From Podocnemis expansa (taxonomy: Eukaryota > Chordata > Testudines > Podocnemididae), in contig ML681996.1 in NCBI GenBank assembly GCA_007922195.1, positions 20,479,189-20,543,188 of the forward strand: DNA of 64,000 nt, written 5' to 3'. A model generated the notes under the pieces. That model was given only the letters and a program-made list of their open reading frames with translations. It ran no database searches and was not told the DNA's origin. Below are positions 25,141-37,164 of the stretch, in pieces (within the stretch, counting starts at the first letter, position 1; every line of letters starts with the position of its first letter). The position numbers and the translations under genes were made by a program.

Positions 25141-26343
25141 CAGTGGCACACCGAGGGAGGGGACTCGGGGAGGGGGGAGCATGTCCCTGGTGTGGTCGTG
25201 GCCCTCATCATCCAGCTGCCTGGCAGTCATTCACAGCTGAGCAGGAGATAAGAGCTGACTTGGATTTTCTCAGAGGGAGTGGGAGGGGGCTGCCCCCCAA
25301 GTTTTCCACTACAGGAATCAGGCTAAAAAGCTGCCTCCAGCCCTGAAAGAGCTGGGGACAGCAAGGCTGGGGATTGCAACTCTCCCCTTATTGGCCTCCT
25401 AGAACCACACGTGAGGACTCCAGCCCAGCCACAGCCAAATTCCCTAACCTATCTGGAAGTTTTCCCATTGCAATGCACTAAGTAAGGGAGGCTGGACAGA
25501 ACCTGCTCCAATGTGGGGCTGTGAGCAACCCCCCACAGCTGCTTCGCTTCATTATTACCTGTGGCATACCAGTGAGTATGAACCCTACTGCCCAGCACAG
25601 AAGAGAAATAACAGAGCAGTGCAGCCTCCATTTTTCCAACCCCTGCAGTCCTCCGTTCCATCCTCCTGAGCACATCCCCTCACGCTCTCCTGAGCCAGGG
25701 AAGTGAGCACATCTCAGTGTGAGCCTGAGGCCAACATCTCGGTGACTCCTCCCACCCACCACAGAACTGCACGCTCCCCCAAGACAGAGAGTCATCATGG
25801 TGCCCTCTCTAGGGGATCAGCCTCCACTTTGGCAAGGACAAGTTGATGCTGAGTCTAGACTTTTTCAATCATATTTGACAGGCATGCTTGTAGGCACTGG
25901 GCTGTGGGACTGGAGCAGCAGATGTGTGTGTGTGTGTGTGTGTCAGGGAGAGGTGCCATCCAGCCCAGCCCTTTTTTGGGGCAGGGTGAACTGGAGGCAC
26001 TGAGGTGACCTTCAGAGTCCCCTCCCTGCACATCACGAAAGACTGCCTAGCCTCCACCCCCTACTGGGGGGTGAGGCTGCCCCAGTAGAGCCAGTATCAG
26101 GCTGCAGAGAGAGCGGTGGGCACCACGCACTAGGTAAGAGCAGGGGGGTAGCTGAGCCAAGCCTGCATTTGTGCCCCCAAGCCTCCAGCCCCTCCCCACA
26201 TTCTGCAGCTACAGACCCCCTCTCTGGGGTATCCGAGGGACTGCACCCAGACACCTCTGCCCTGACTCGGGGAGGTATGAGGTATGGAGAGGCTCAAATG
26301 TAGGCTTCGTCCCTCAGCGCCAGAGACTATAGGTATGGCACTG
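25141..26343. mobile_element. Probable hAT-like element, 1.2 kb
   Basis: A GC-rich block in AT-rich surroundings. The left terminus is CAGTGGCACACCGAGGG; the right terminus in reverse complement is CAGTGCCATACCTATAG. The flanking 8-mers are CATTCCCT and CACTCACT, matching at six of eight positions as in an aged target duplication. Several overlapping short frames exist but none resembles a transposase. A (TG)n run lies at 25923-25943. Confidence 0.48.
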
Positions 26344-26937
26344 CACTCACTGAATTCTTCATTTCAGCAGCATGTATACTATAACCATTTTTCATTTTCT
26401 AATTCTTGTTTCCCTTAATTGAACAGGTTTAACATCCAAAAAAAAAATCTTTCACTGCCTCTTTCTTTGCCTCCAAACAGAAAATAAAGTAAAATAAACT
26501 AAAATAAATATAACCACACTGACATGTGGGTTATAAATGGAAGGTTCACATTACCATAAATGGATGTTACCACAATCATTGTTAAACAAAAAGCCTGCTT
26601 CTTCAACATGAATATTCATCAACATCAATTTATTACAAGATGGAACTAAGTCATTCAGCACTGAAAAATGAACCACAGGGGCAATCAGATAAATGACAAC
26701 TTACCAAAAACAAATGGGGCTGAATGCTTTTAGCAGTGTTATCCAAGGAATATAGGCATGGTGCAGGTAGTAAGGAATGCTGGTGATTTTTCCCTTAGCT
26801 TCTCATCTCCATGCTTTCAATTACTGGATGTCTTAAGCTGCTCTGAGGCCACCTTAACTGTCACTGTACATCACTTTTGTTTGTTTATTTTCTAAGCTTC
26901 TGAATTCAGGGTTGGTGTACCTAAGATAAGGAAGAGG

Positions 26938-27185
26938 GGAAGAAGGGGAATTGCAGAGGGAGAAACTGCACTTCTGAAGCTGCTCTTGCTAGTATCAATC
27001 CTTCTGAAGGGCAAGAGAATATTTTATCACAGTCAAAAAGTTGTTGAGAATAACAATGCCAAAAGCAACCCCCCATATTTAGAAGCAATAACATAGTTTA
27101 TCAATACAGCCCTACTCTGGGGACCAACATCTGCTGGAATAAACTATTACCCAGCCTAAAATCCAAATTCCCCCTTTTAGATTTA
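26938..27185 (-). repeat. Right copy of the 248-bp inverted duplication
   Basis: Reverse-complement partner of 23288-23535, with both ends aligning at the same bases. The copies either belong to an unnamed repeat family or form the arms of a large inverted structure about 3.9 kb across. Confidence 0.82.
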
Positions 27186-28729
27186 ACTGCATCTACATCC
27201 TTACATCAAGTGTTTTGGAGCCCACAGCCCTCCATCAACTGTTAAGCCCCTGCTGCCCCAAACAGCTGATCAGCCCTCCAACCCCTAACAGCTGATGAAG
27301 GTGGAAACCTGCCTGCAGCCCAACAGCTGATAAGCCATTTGCTGCACCTGTGCCTAGCCCTGGCCCTGAAGTTCATGACCATCCACACGAAATGGTCAGC
27401 TGGGGATGCAGATATCTGGATTTTTAGGGCTCTTCCTATGAGCTGAAGGGAACCTCCATGGCGGAGTCTGCAACATCATTACTCATGCCCCAAAATGCAA
27501 AACTCCCGAGCTTCTGGAGAAATTCATTTGGCTAAGAGAAGCTAAGCCTCAGGCTGTTTGTCTGCACTCTGTCAACAGGTCTGCCAACAGTGCTCCTCCA
27601 TCTATCTGGGTGCAAAGCATACTGCCAAAGTGTGACAGCAGCAGCCCTTGAAGTTTGTGACTGATGCCCCCATAATACACTTTTTTCTTTCCACCCACAG
27701 TTGTTGTCATGGCTTAAATGTAACATTTGATTTGTCATGCATGCAATATAGATAAACGCAGCATTCCTGCAGGCAGCTATTCACTGGATCATCAGCATGC
27801 CTTATAAATGTATTGATGCTTCTTAATCTACTAAAGGAAGCAGTGGTCATGTGAAAGGGTCCAGAATCAGGATCTGGAGGAGAATCAACATGTTAGGGAG
27901 GAGGGAAGAAATGCTTTCAATAGGAAGGCTAGGCTGCACTGACAGCCAACATCAGCCATGAATGACAATGACATGTACTAACATGTGACCAAGTATTGTC
28001 AGCAGTTAGTACACTGGCCCATTTTGTACTCCACTGCTCAACTAGATGGTTGTTCCAAAATGCTGTGCACCTCTTCTTCAACTGAACATACTGTGTAACA
28101 AACTGACCCAGTGAGGCTCATTATCCCCCTGTTGTACCAACTCCACATTCTGAGTTTTTTTACTGTCCTTGCCTTGAAACTGATGGGCTTAATCCTTTCA
28201 CTAAGACAGTAGCAGGTCTCCAGAGTCTATTGCCTGGATATTGAATCATCTAGAGCCATCCTTATATATTATACAACAACTAAAGGTTATAAAAACACAC
28301 TGTTAACATGACTTATACATTTACTCTGGCATGGGAAACTCATCCTGAACAGCAGTGCAGTTCAAATCCCATTACAGACCACCACTTACAGCCATGCCCC
28401 TTTCTTGAGTCACCTGCAGGAACTGAACCCAATACTGCTGTTCATGAAAGCATGTGCTGCTGCTGGATTATGAGGGCTACTTCAGAAGCCTAAGTGTCTT
28501 CATAAACTGTCATGAACGTGAGATCTGGTGAAGCCACATTACTCAGGGTTGGCCCAGCCACCATTCTGTCATGAGAACATGGGGCCTGTCTGACCAAATA
28601 TGTGTGAGTGGTGCTGCAGAAGGTCACGACACCATTCACATGAATTTGGTCTGTCTAGCTTCCCCTCCCACTGGGGCTTTGGGAAGGAGAAAAACAGGTC
28701 AAATGTGAGCAAGATTAAAGTCCCAGATA
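27186..28729. other. Intronic DNA, nothing recognised
   Basis: Moderate GC, with ORFs under 70 codons and no recognised family. Confidence 0.5.
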
Positions 28730-30490
28730 TAGAATCATAGAATCATAGGGTTGGAAGGGACCCCACGAGGTCATCTAGTCCAACCCCTGCCAAAAAAAGC
28801 AGGACCACTCCCATTAGATCATCCCAGTCAGTGTTTTGTCCAGCTGGGACTTGAACACCTCCAGAGATGGAGATTCCACCACCTCCCTAGGCAACTTATT
28901 CCAATGCTTCACCACTCGCCTAGTAAGGAAGTTTTTCCTAATATCCAGCCTGGACCGCCCCAGCTGTAACTTGAAGCCATTGCTTCTCATTCTGCCCTCT
29001 GTTACTACCGAGAACAGTCAAGCTCCCTCCTCCTTGGAGCAACCCTTCAAGTAGTTGAAGGTTGCTATCAAATCCCCCCTCAGTCTTCTCTTCTGCAGGC
29101 TAAATAAGCCTAGTTCCTTCAGTCTTTCTTCATAGGGCTTGTGCTCCAGCCCTTTGATCATTTTGGTTGCCCTCCTCTGGACTCTCTCTAATTTGTCCAT
29201 GTCCTTTTTGTAGTGGGGAGCCCAAAACTGGACACAGTATTCCAGATGTGGCCTCACTAGTGCAGAATAGAGGGGAATGATCACATCCCTTGATCTGCTG
29301 GTAACACTTCTTCTGATGCAGCCCAGTATGCCATTGGCCTTTTTGGCAGCAAGAGCACACTGCTGACTCATATCCAGCTTCCCATCCACCATGACTCCCA
29401 GGTCCTTTTCTCCAGTGCTGCTATTTAGCTGATCACTCCCCAGCCTGTAGCAGTACATGGGGTTTTTTCGTCCCAAGTGCAGGATTTTACACTTATCCTT
29501 GTTGAACCTCATGAGATTCCTCTTGGCCCACTGCTCCAGTTTGTCTAGGTCTCCCTGAATCCTGTCTCTGCCCTCTAGGGTGTCTACCGTTCCCCCCAGT
29601 TTGGTATCATCTGCAAACTTACTAAGTGTGCAATCTATCCCATCATCCAGATCATTAATGAAAACATTGAACAGAACTGGCCCCAGGACCAACCCCTGGG
29701 GCACACCACTCGTTACTGCCTGCCAACTTGACATGGAGCCATTGATTCCTACACGCTGAAACCGTTGTTCTAGCCAGTTTTCTATCCACCTTACAGTCCA
29801 TGCATCTAACCCATACTTCCTTAATTTGCCAATGAGAATGCTGTGGGAAACCGTATCAAAAGCCTTGCTAAAGTCAAGGTATATCACATCAACGGCTCTT
29901 CCCGCATCCACAAATCCAGTCATCTTATCATAGAAGGCGATGAGGTTGGTCAGGCATGATTTACCCTTGGTAAATCCATGCTGACTGTTCCTGATTACTC
30001 TACGTTCCTCCAAGTGTTTCAGGATGGATTCTTTGAGAAGCTGCTCCATGATTTTTCCAGGGATTGAGGTGAGGCTGACAGGTCTGTAATTCCCTGGATC
30101 CTCCTTTTTGCCTTTCTTGAAGATAGGTACTATATTTGCTTTTTTCCAGTCCTCTGGCACCTCCCCCGTTCGCCACGAGTTTTCAAAGATAATGGCCAAC
30201 GGTACTGCTATCTCATCAGCCAGCTCCCTCAGCACCCTCGGATGCAGTTCATCCGGCCCCATGGACTTGTGCACATCTAGTTTCTTTAAGCAGTCCCTAA
30301 CCTGACCTTCTGTCACCAAGGGCCTCTCTTCTTCTCCCCAGTCCCCCGTACCTAGTGTAGTGGGCTGGGAGCTAACCTTGCTTGTGAAAACTGAACTAAA
30401 AAAAGCATTGAGCACTTCAGCTTTTTCCTCATCCTCATATCTCAATGCCTGGAGCAAAGAGCCATGCCCAGCTACCTCCATGAAACAGGA
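28730..30490 (-). mobile_element. 5'-truncated CR1 LINE
   Basis: Non-LTR retrotransposon of the CR1 clade, inserted antisense to the plus strand (same direction as PCDH7). The 3' end, at low coordinates, carries the CR1 terminal octamer repeat: ATTCTATG-type units read as AGAATCATAGAATCATAG at 28731-28748. Next to it is the characteristic 3' block GGTTGGAAGGGACC with TCATCTAGTCC. The reverse transcriptase part of ORF2 is present; the endonuclease part and ORF1 are missing, as usual for 5' truncation. Upstream of 30481 the frame meets a stop and the CR1 similarity fades, so the junction is near 30482-30495. Confidence 0.93.
29018..30481 (-). pseudogene. CR1 ORF2 remnant: reverse transcriptase, open for 487 codons
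   Basis: C-terminal part of the CR1 ORF2 polyprotein, which copies element RNA into DNA at the target. Visible motifs in order: YRPVSLTS (132-139), DFSKAFDTV (203-211), GVPQG (259-263) and the catalytic FADD (289-292). The thumb and C-terminal region follow to the end. No stop or frameshift interrupts it, so the copy is fairly young. It has lost the N-terminal apurinic-type endonuclease and the true start. The residue after GVPQG is Leu where CR1 usually has Ser. It is not expected to be active. Confidence 0.9.
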
Positions 30491-32744
30491 GCCTCAAGAT
30501 TTCATATAGACATTTTCCACCCTTGTTACAATAGAAATTTGGTTCAAATTTAACTATTGTGGTGCTATCCAGCTACTATAATAAATAAAAATAGTATAGG
30601 GAAAACACCTACTAGAAGACTCATTGGTTACTATCTACTTTAGGAGAGGAGAAAAGGGGGTGAAGGAAGTAGATAGCTGTTTGTTATGAAATATAAATTA
30701 TGCTGCATACTAAGAGCTAGCTTTTTAAAAATATTTAGGTACCTAAGGACACAGATGGACACCTAGTGTGATTGTCAGAAGTGTCTAGGTGCTTAAATCC
30801 CACGCATTTCTGAAAATCCCAATGGGTGCCTATCTGCATCTTTAGGTGCCTAAATATCTTCTAAAGTATAATCCTTAATTCAAATCCATGCCTGATTTAT
30901 GTATTTTATTTTTATCATGACAGCAAACCCAAAATTTATACATCAGATTTGTCTGTAGTCCCATGTCTTAACAAATATTTTAAAGGAACCTTGTAAGGAA
31001 TCCTTAAGAAACCTGTTATGCTGTTGTAAATCTCAGTAACACCTCTGACTTCAGTTCCAGCAGTGTAAACAAGTTATATGATACATTGATTTACATCAGT
31101 GAAATTTAACTCATAATCTTGTCAACAGTCTCTCAGATCTCAGTGCACTAAACTGATTTTACAGCCTGTTCTGAGTAAAGGGCAGTGTACAGCTGCCGAT
31201 CTCCTAGCAGCACAGAAAAGAATGAACAATCACAATTCACCTGCTCCTCCCCCTTGCTCTGGGGATGGAGTAAATTATTTCATCTCTTTCATGAAGCAGT
31301 ATGCATATCCTGCACATCCACTCAGTTATCCTGGCTGGTAAAGTTAAGGAACAAACTAGTGATCCTCTCACAGCCCACTCCTTTCTTCACACACCTGCTT
31401 ATGACAGGTTATATTAGGCAAGTACCACATCTTCTCCTCACTGCAACCAGAGTCACAAGATGAACAGTGTTGAGCAAGACAATAAAGGTTTGTATCAATC
31501 TAGCCTTATGTGGTTTAATGAGTGTGGAGCTCATTTTCTCCTTCTTGATATTGTTACTTTTTCTTCAATTATAAGAGATAGGAAGTAGGACTGCCAGGTG
31601 ATTTTAAAAAATTGCAAATTAATCATAAAGTTAAAAAATCATCTCTGTTAAGCATGGTTTTATTAAACTGTTAAACAATAACAAAATACCAATTTAAATT
31701 AATTATAAATATTGTGGATGTTTTCCAACATTTTCAAAATACAGTGATCTCAATTATAACACAGAACAAGTCAGTTTATATTATTATGTTGTATTACAAA
31801 TATCTGAACTGTAAATAAAATAAATGATATGTTAATTCAGCTCACACAAGTACTGTAATGTCATCTATTATGAAAGTACAATTTAGAAATGTAGAATTAT
31901 TATTACTCTTTATATAAATGCCCTCAAAATAAAACACTATCAAATTTTAGTGCCCACAACAAAAAGCATGATGGTGCATACAAATGTTTAGTATATCTGG
32001 CATGTAGACATCTTGCAACACTAGCTACGACAGTGCCATATAAATGGTCATTATAACCTTTTGGTGACACTGTAAGTAAGACACAGGCAGCATAATTGTT
32101 AACAAATATGTTTATCTTAGAGACTGGCTGAACAAGAGGAAAGACTCAGTGGACTTGTATGAGATGAACTGATATATACTATCTCTTTTATTTATCTTCT
32201 TTACAGTGTGATAAATCTCAACCATATTTTCTAATCTAGTTAATCTGTTTTGTACTAACTGCATGCATAATCTGCAATTAATTGTCAGTTCTAATAGGAA
32301 GACATACTATGTAACTGCTACTGAAATCACAAACTCACAGGCCATTTAATCACTAGCACAAAGGTTTTTGGTTATTGTTAATGCTGAGGTACTACCAGTT
32401 AGTGTTTTCAGGCTGTAAATAAATTCTGTAGGGAACAAAGATAGAAAATATAGCCGACATCTTTTTGCCTTAAACATTGTAGTTCTAGGAAATATATTTG
32501 TTTTAGACCACACAAAGATGTATATTGTTCTGGAGTGGTGATTTACAGCATACAAGGAAACATTATGGAGTTATAAGATTTGAATATGATTTTGCACTTC
32601 AGTATTCTTAAGAGACAAACTAGGAAAAGATAGACTTCCATTAACTCCAATTTATTTTCATCTTGCTTCCAAATGAGATTCCTTTAAGCTAATTAACTTT
32701 CCTTAAACTATAATGAAGACAAAGGAATAGCTGTCTTCTTAGAT
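30491..32744. other. Intronic DNA, nothing recognised
   Basis: AT-rich, especially 31.6-32.3 kb. A local echo of the AGGTGCCTAAAT-type motif at 30735-30865 (GTACCTAAGGACACAG, GTGCTTAAATCCCACG, AGGTGCCTAAATATCT) may be a small decayed inverted repeat. Confidence 0.45.
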
Positions 32745-32935
32745 ACTCAGACACAGCCCCAGAGCACATCACAGCACCCTGTGAGGCATGGAAGTATCAC
32801 TATCCTTGTTTTACAGACAGGTTAAGTGACTTTGCCAAAGTCAAACTAGAGACCCACTAGAAAAGGGACTTGAACATAGGTCATCTAAATCCTAAGCTAG
32901 CACCCTAATAATTGAACCATGCTTCCTCTACCAAG
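32745..32935 (+). mobile_element. MIR-like SINE remnant
   Basis: Shows the MIR core order TTTTACAGACAGGTTAAGTG then ACTTTGCCAAAGTCA, followed by GACTTGAACATAGGTCATCT and a 3' part with AACCATGCTTCC. This is an ancient SINE shared by amniotes, with no function implied. Confidence 0.65.
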
Positions 32936-34972
32936 TGGTTTGCTCAAGCTAAATACAAATCAGAGTATTTTTTAAAGAACTGCTTAATGTAGTTTCAAAA
33001 ATAATGAATTCCTTTCAAACACCATGTTAGAGCAACAAGATTTTGGAAATTGGTTCAACTGATCTTTCACATGGTACGCAGAATGCAAGGATGGACACAA
33101 TATTATTACCTAGCTCATCACATCAGCCTATAGGAATAACACAGGCTTTCAGTTGTTTGACCAGCTGTGTTCAATATATTAGTTAATACTTCTTTTGTTT
33201 CCTTTTACATTCAAGGCCAGTGATCCCACCCTGTTTTCATTCCTTCCCCCATGTATTCCTTATCCCCAAAGTCAACCCCATACCTTCTACTTGGCATCAA
33301 GTAATTCTTTATTAAAATATTAACTTAGTCATACAAAAATTGTAAGATGATGTGCATCTACAACTCCTTTTGAAGCCAATGAGAGATGCCAAATGTGTAT
33401 ATAGGACTTCCCATTTTCCAAACAATTAATTTTCTAAATATCTCCTATTTGAACTCCTATGACATCCTATCTCCTACCTTCTCCTCCCCTCTTTAAAATT
33501 TTACCAGAAATTCTTAGTCTAAATATAGCTGAGGTCATTAATGAATAAAGAGATTTATTCCTTTCCTAAGAAAGAGCATACAGAAGTCTTCTCTGCCTGA
33601 TTTTCCCCCTTTGCTACCAATTATACAGAACCTCTTCGACTAAGCCTCTCACAAAAAAAGGACTCCTTGTTCTTGCATTATGGCTGGTAGGAAAGAGGGA
33701 TACTATTTCATTTAGGTCTGAAATGCTTAAGCCTTTTTTGGAAGAAAAGGTTTCGTGAAAAACCGAAGGATTAGTCATATAATAGTGACATTCCCATTGT
33801 TTACTTTCTACAAGTTAGGTCAGACACAGGTGTATGCCAGATTGATTCTCATTTTAACTCCTGGTGTGGATCCACAGTCACAGATTCAGCTTGAATATGA
33901 GAATCTTTCTGCCATTATTATGAGAAAGGACAGACTCCTCTACAGGAGATCAAGGTCCGAAAGGGCATAAAGACTTAAGCACATTGCAGTGTTACTATTA
34001 GGGAAACACTGCAACTGAAGCATTTTTTTGTGCTCTTCCTGTCTTATCTTTTGCTCATGAAGCTTCAAAAACTTAATCTTTCAAAGAAGCTTCAGGTTAA
34101 AAAAAAAAAAAAGACAGAAAGAAAGAAAGAACCAGTCCAGTACTGCTGAGCTTCCAACACCTTCCATAATCCAGCAAAAAAGAATGAAGCTTGAAAAACG
34201 TTCAGTGTTCAAAATTTTATCGCTTGATTGCTTGGTGCTCACTGACATCTGACTCCCAGTGAGACAGTGCAAAAACTAAACCTGTTCAGTAAGAAGAGTG
34301 AAGACAGGAGTTAAAGTGTAAAAACTTTCAGCATGTCACTGGGGAAAGAAAGACCCAAAATTCAAGCCATGAAAAACAGGGATTGACAAACACAGACTCC
34401 AGAATCCAAGGGTACATTGGCAATGCCACAAAAGGTCAAGATGCTCCTATAGAGGAGTACTGGTACTATGCTTTTTATCTCTGTTCTCCTGCATCACTAG
34501 AAAAATATCTCCCTTCAAATGCAAACCTTATAGCAATGTTCAGTCTGGTTCTTGAGACAGCTTTCCATAAAGACAACATAGAATGATTATTTTAAGGCTT
34601 ACCAGATGCATTTATTTCATCAGAAACTTTGTGTTTAAATAAAGAAACTGAGAATACGAAAAATCTTTGGATATATTGTTTCCATGTTAGGTTTTCTTTA
34701 AGTTTTATCATCTTCATTTCTTCACGCTATATGTTAGTCTATGCTTTGTGTAAGAATTCTTTCAAAATCTTCCATAATATAAAGCTTACAAAAAATCAGG
34801 AATCACAAAAGCACAAAAAGATGCAAAATTACAATCTGTATCCCCTAGCATCTTTAGTGTGCATTGCTTTTAAAGAAAAGAAAGGTAAAAAAACACCTTT
34901 TTTTAACTGACTGTCCAAAAATATTTTTTTCCTAATTGTTTAATAAAAGATGTGGCCAAAAACTACAATGCC
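32936..34972. other. Intronic DNA, nothing recognised
   Basis: AT-rich sequence with short A runs and a short AAAG array near 34100-34130. Confidence 0.5.
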
Positions 34973-35019
<47 letters not shown>

Positions 35020-35029
35020 NNNNNNNNNN

Positions 35030-35080
<51 letters not shown>

Positions 35081-35082
35081 AA
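34973..35082 (+). repeat. (AAAG)n microsatellite with 10-base assembly gap
   Basis: A pure AGAA tetranucleotide array interrupted by ten N at 35020-35029. The reading phase is the same on both sides, so the gap probably hides more of the array and its true length is unknown. Confidence 0.95.
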
Positions 35083-35328
35083 CCACTTTTCTTTCTGAGC
35101 TTGCAGCAAAATTCTTCAGGAAAAAAAACTGACAAACTCCCTCTGACTGCTCTCCTTTTTATCTGTAAGAAAATCCTTGCTAAAATCCTAGATTTTTCCT
35201 CTGGGAGCAAAAGTAAATATTCACAATTTTCCACCATAGAAAAAACTATTGAGAACAAAAGAGTGACTAATATAACTTGGACTTCTCTTTTTCCATGACA
35301 TTGTTCCTTTTTAACCTTAAGACCAAAC

Positions 35329-35406
35329 TACTGCAGTGTGTTCTACCTGGAGCTGCACCTTAAAACTATTCAGAAACTGGAGCCGGTGCAGGACACAGCA
35401 GTTCAA
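35329..35406 (+). mobile_element. L2-type reverse transcriptase fragment
   Basis: The frame from 35329 reads YCSVFYLELHLKTIQKLEPV followed by QDTAV. It matches the L2-clade signature YCN-LYLGLP-KTI-KLQLVQNAAA, which lies downstream of the polymerase active site. About 26 codons are recognisable and later sequence is scrambled, so this is an old dead copy. Confidence 0.55.
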
Positions 35407-35846
35407 TATAAAGCAGGATTTCACCAAGAGCATTGATCTCCAGGTAGGTTTAAAGGTGGTGGTTACAAGCTGAAATGGATTTAGGATGGCCTGCTTGAGA
35501 GACTATTTCTCTCCTGATGATATTGCCACAGCAACAGAGGAGCTCAAGGTGAATCTCCTGTACTAGAAAAGAGGAGCTGCTGGGAGGGTGCTGTCTGTGA
35601 GGGCTCCAGGAATCTGGTCCTCTCGGTCCAAAAGAATCTGAATTTTGTGACATTCTGGACAAGCTGAAAAAGACACCCCTGTTTAAAAGGGGCTTTGGAG
35701 GAGGCTGAGGGTATGCTTTCCAGAACAATGAAAGAAAGAAAAGAAGCTTTGTGCATGTCGCTGGGTGGCTGAATGATTATTTTAATGCTGTTGGGGCTTG
35801 GTTGTAATTCTAATTGTAGCTATTGCAATATACCTAAGCTTTATAG

Positions 35847-36912
35847 CAGCAGTTCCCAATCTGTGGCTTGGGAGCCAAAAGTGGCCCGCGGGGGCTTTCA
35901 AAATAACTCGCAGTTCCTCTGCTTCTGATTGAAGGAGAGAGCTGCCGCCTAAGGATCCAGGCAGAGTGTGCTTCTATAGGCTATAGACTTCTATATGACT
36001 GGTGCAGGCTTCTTGCTGAAGCCAGCGGTATGGGAAATCAGCATCCCTCTCCCCAACTGTAGCAAGGAGCATGGCAAAATGCTCTGCCTAGGTCCATAGG
36101 CACTGTCCGCTGCATCCCCAGCTCCAGCTGAGAGCAAAGTGCTAGAACCAAATCAAAGTAAGTACTGATCTTTCCTAGCTGGAGACAGGAGTTAAAGTAG
36201 GCCAGAATGCAGGGGAACGCCCTTCTGGGGCCCAATATTTTAGGCACCAGTGTTCCGGGGCCCCTAAAAATAGAAAATAGAGCCAGAACGCTGTGTTCCC
36301 AGGGCCCAATATTGAAAAATAGCAGGCCTTGGAACACAGCGTTCCAGCACCATGTTCTATATTTTGGGGCCCCTGAAAATAGCAGGCCCCGGAGCACAGC
36401 CCTGCCCCAAGTCCCTCCCCTTCCAGACCCTGCCCCAAACTTGGGCCGGCAGCCGCACTGCTGCCCTGACCTGGGGCTAGCACCCCCACCTCCCCAGCCA
36501 CACCGCCGCCTCCGGTAAGTGTGGGGGTGGCCCAGCTCGTGCTCGGGATTATTGGGGACAGGGGGTGTGGTGCTGTCATGTGGGGGGGCAGGAGCTGAGG
36601 TCTGGGGGGAAGGGGACCCACCAGTGGGGGAGCATTCCAGGACCCCCCAAATTATACTGTAACCCCTGGCTGGAGAAGAGAGCCTCAGCCTAGGGACACA
36701 GGTGAAGCTCACAGAACTAAAAGATGCATGCACCTTCCTTGCTGCAGTCAGAAGATGGGAGATCAGCTACGAGACAGCATCCCTGCTGAAATCCTTCTGT
36801 CTGACTGCAGTGGAAAGGTGGGGAGCTTGCTGGTGGAGACTGGGGGCCCTTCAGAGTTGTAAAGATGGCATCTGTGGCCCTCAAGTAAAAAAAAAAAAAC
36901 CAGGAACCACTG
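35847..36912. mobile_element. hAT-like non-autonomous element, 1.07 kb, with perfect TSD
   Basis: Identical 8-bp duplications CTTTATAG lie at 35839-35846 and 36913-36920. The left terminus is CAGCAGTTCCCAATCTGTGG; the right terminus in reverse complement is CAGTGGTTCCTGG, followed by a T run and then GGGCCACAGATG. These are Charlie-type hAT ends. The interior (about 36220-36410) holds degenerate repeats built on GGGGCCC-AATATT and AAAATAGCAGGCC units. GC-rich frames of up to 231 codons inside it have no recognisable domain and overlap on both strands. Confidence 0.78.
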
Positions 36913-37164
36913 CTTTATAGGCTTTTTATTTTAAATTGAAAATAAACAAACATTATTTTAAGTAAAATAATTAATTTATTTTTGTGTTGTCCTAAGTTGA
37001 AACAAAATGGATTATTTTATTTTATTCATTTCCTCATTCTCTAATGGCTCAAACCAATTGTCTTTACTCTAGGTTATTTCTTTTTTAAGTCACTGTTGAG
37101 TTTTAGCTGTGTTATCAGTCCTTATATGGAAACACCATATATAATCAGAATTTAGATTCCTAAT

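Noticed and set aside
34932..35298. ORFs with (KERK)n or (LSFF)n translations
   Set aside because: They are translations of the AAAG microsatellite and its assembly gap.
36038..36733. 231-codon minus-strand ORF
   Set aside because: It lies entirely within the hAT-like element at 35847-36912, overlaps other frames and has no transposase or other domain.
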